Assembly (NCBI GenBank): GCA_030838265.1
Contig: JAUTXA010000083.1
Location: 1 to 6,177 of the forward strand
DNA: 6,177 bases
DNA from: Actinomycetota bacterium
Lineage (GTDB): Bacteria > Actinomycetota > Acidimicrobiia > Acidimicrobiales > BP-101
Direction of reading: 5' to 3'
Shown: one piece after another, positions 5,882 through 6,177 of the stretch
How the letters are laid out: every line of letters begins with the position of its first letter
How positions within the stretch are numbered: the first letter of the stretch is position 1
Made by a program: the position numbers and the translations under genes
The notes under the pieces: model-generated
Told to the model about the DNA's origin: nothing
Databases searched by the model: none
Seen by the model: only the letters and a program-made list of their open reading frames with translations

Positions 5882-5925
5882 CCCCGTAGCCCCGTAGCCC
5901 AGTAGCCCAGTAGCCCGTAGCCCCA
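5879..5925 (+). repeat. Tandem repeat of about 8 bp, TAGCCC(C/A)G, six units
   Basis: Units begin at 5879, 5887, 5895, 5903, 5911 and 5918: TAGCCCCG twice, TAGCCCAG twice, then TAGCCCG and TAGCCCCA. The first TAG is the selenoprotein stop codon. Because the unit is 8 bp, later TAG triplets fall in all three frames, so the array also acts as a multi-frame stop. It is probably a slippage-generated microsatellite-like array; no function is shown. Confidence 0.85.
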
Positions 5926-5946
5926 CGGCCCCTCTTTCAGTGCTAC

Positions 5947-5989
5947 CTGGGCCGGAAATCGCCCCCGATTGGGGCGTTTTCCGGCCCGG
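5947..5989. terminator. Long GC-rich hairpin between convergent genes, probable bidirectional terminator
   Basis: GGGCCGGAAA (5949-5958) pairs with TTTCCGGCCC (5978-5987). After one T-T mismatch, CGCCCC (5960-5965) pairs with GGGGCG (5971-5976) around the loop CGATT. A C-G and a T-G pair may extend the base outward to 5947-5989. It lies between the selenoprotein end and the 3' end of the minus-strand gene. On the plus strand only a weak T-run follows (5999-6002), and none follows on the minus strand, as is common for GC-rich actinobacterial terminators. Confidence 0.75.
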
Positions 5990-6012
5990 TTAGCAAGGTT
6001 TTGAGGACGGAC

Positions 6013-6177
6013 TTAGGGCAGGTGGATGTGGTCGCCCTCGACGCGGGCCAGGCCGTCGGTGACGAGACCCTCGAGGACCCGCTCGGCCCGCAGCGGGTCG
6101 TCGGGCCAGCCCGCCAGGTGGGCCACCTCGGTGAGGGGGACGGGACGGGCGCGCAGGGCCGAAACGAGTCGGCCCCG
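6013..6177 (-). CDS. mutY: C-terminal end of a probable A/G-specific adenine glycosylase (MutY), 5' part outside window
   Basis: An open minus-strand frame of 54 codons enters from the window edge and ends at TAA (6015-6013). It reads RGRLVSALRARPVPLTEVAHL, then GWPDDPLRAERVLEGLVTDG and LARVEGDHIHLP. From memory this resembles the extra C-terminal tail of actinobacterial MutY proteins (an RGRLLxxLR...VP...W.D..QR.RAL..L..DGL...G..F.LP pattern), a small winged-helix-like segment after the glycosylase domain. MutY removes adenine mispaired with 8-oxoguanine in base excision repair. The catalytic helix-hairpin-helix and iron-sulfur cluster would lie outside the window, so the identity rests on this tail alone. 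Another protein ending in a winged helix is the alternative. It converges on the selenoprotein block. Confidence 0.55.
   Translation of the reverse strand, partial: RGRLVSALRARPVPLTEVAHLAGWPDDPLRAERVLEGLVTDGLARVEGDHIHLP

Noticed and set aside
5879..5925. CRISPR array
   Set aside because: Units are only 7-8 bp and directly adjacent, with no spacers and no cas genes.
4910..5926. 338-codon minus-strand open frame spanning the selenoprotein
   Set aside because: Compositionally biased product with no recognisable motif, and it runs into the tandem repeat. It does not explain the conserved UGSC motif on the other strand.

Overview
The window is high-GC, densely coded DNA with frequent GTG and TTG starts. 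It looks like a chromosome segment of an actinobacterium, most likely an uncultivated Acidimicrobiia-type lineage; that placement is inferred from protein style, not from a marker gene. It splits into two divergently oriented blocks that meet at about 3020-3071, plus a convergent gene entering from the right.

Left block, minus strand, read from 3019 down to 1: a PilT-family retraction ATPase, a metallo-beta-lactamase-fold hydrolase, a flavin reductase-like FMN-binding protein, and an RmlC-like sugar-nucleotide 3,5-epimerase cut by the window edge. Gaps are 65, 18 and 7 nt, so the last three are probably co-transcribed. pilT may head the same transcript, but the four functions do not form an obvious single pathway.

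Right block, plus strand, 3072-5881: an alpha/beta hydrolase of epoxide-hydrolase type, a thioredoxin-domain fusion protein of unknown function, and a UGSC-family selenoprotein. Spacing is 9 nt, then a 4-nt ATGA overlap. The selenoprotein is the highlight. Its reading frame is interrupted by one in-frame TGA (5630-5632) inside the motif U-G-S-C-T-S-C, and an 8-bp hairpin follows at the distance expected of a bacterial SECIS. Read through, it gives one 175-residue protein instead of two fragments. A perfect 9-bp inverted repeat (3043-3069) overlaps the likely promoter and is a good operator candidate. The block is therefore a compact, probably regulated unit joining a hydrolase, a CPTC thioredoxin-like domain and a selenol enzyme.

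Right end: six degenerate TAGCCCCG-like tandem units begin at the selenoprotein stop codon. A long GC-rich hairpin (5947-5989) follows and probably terminates both converging transcripts. The C-terminal end of a minus-strand protein, probably the adenine glycosylase MutY, then runs off the window. No selA, selB, selC or selD, tRNA, rRNA, IS element or CRISPR array is visible.
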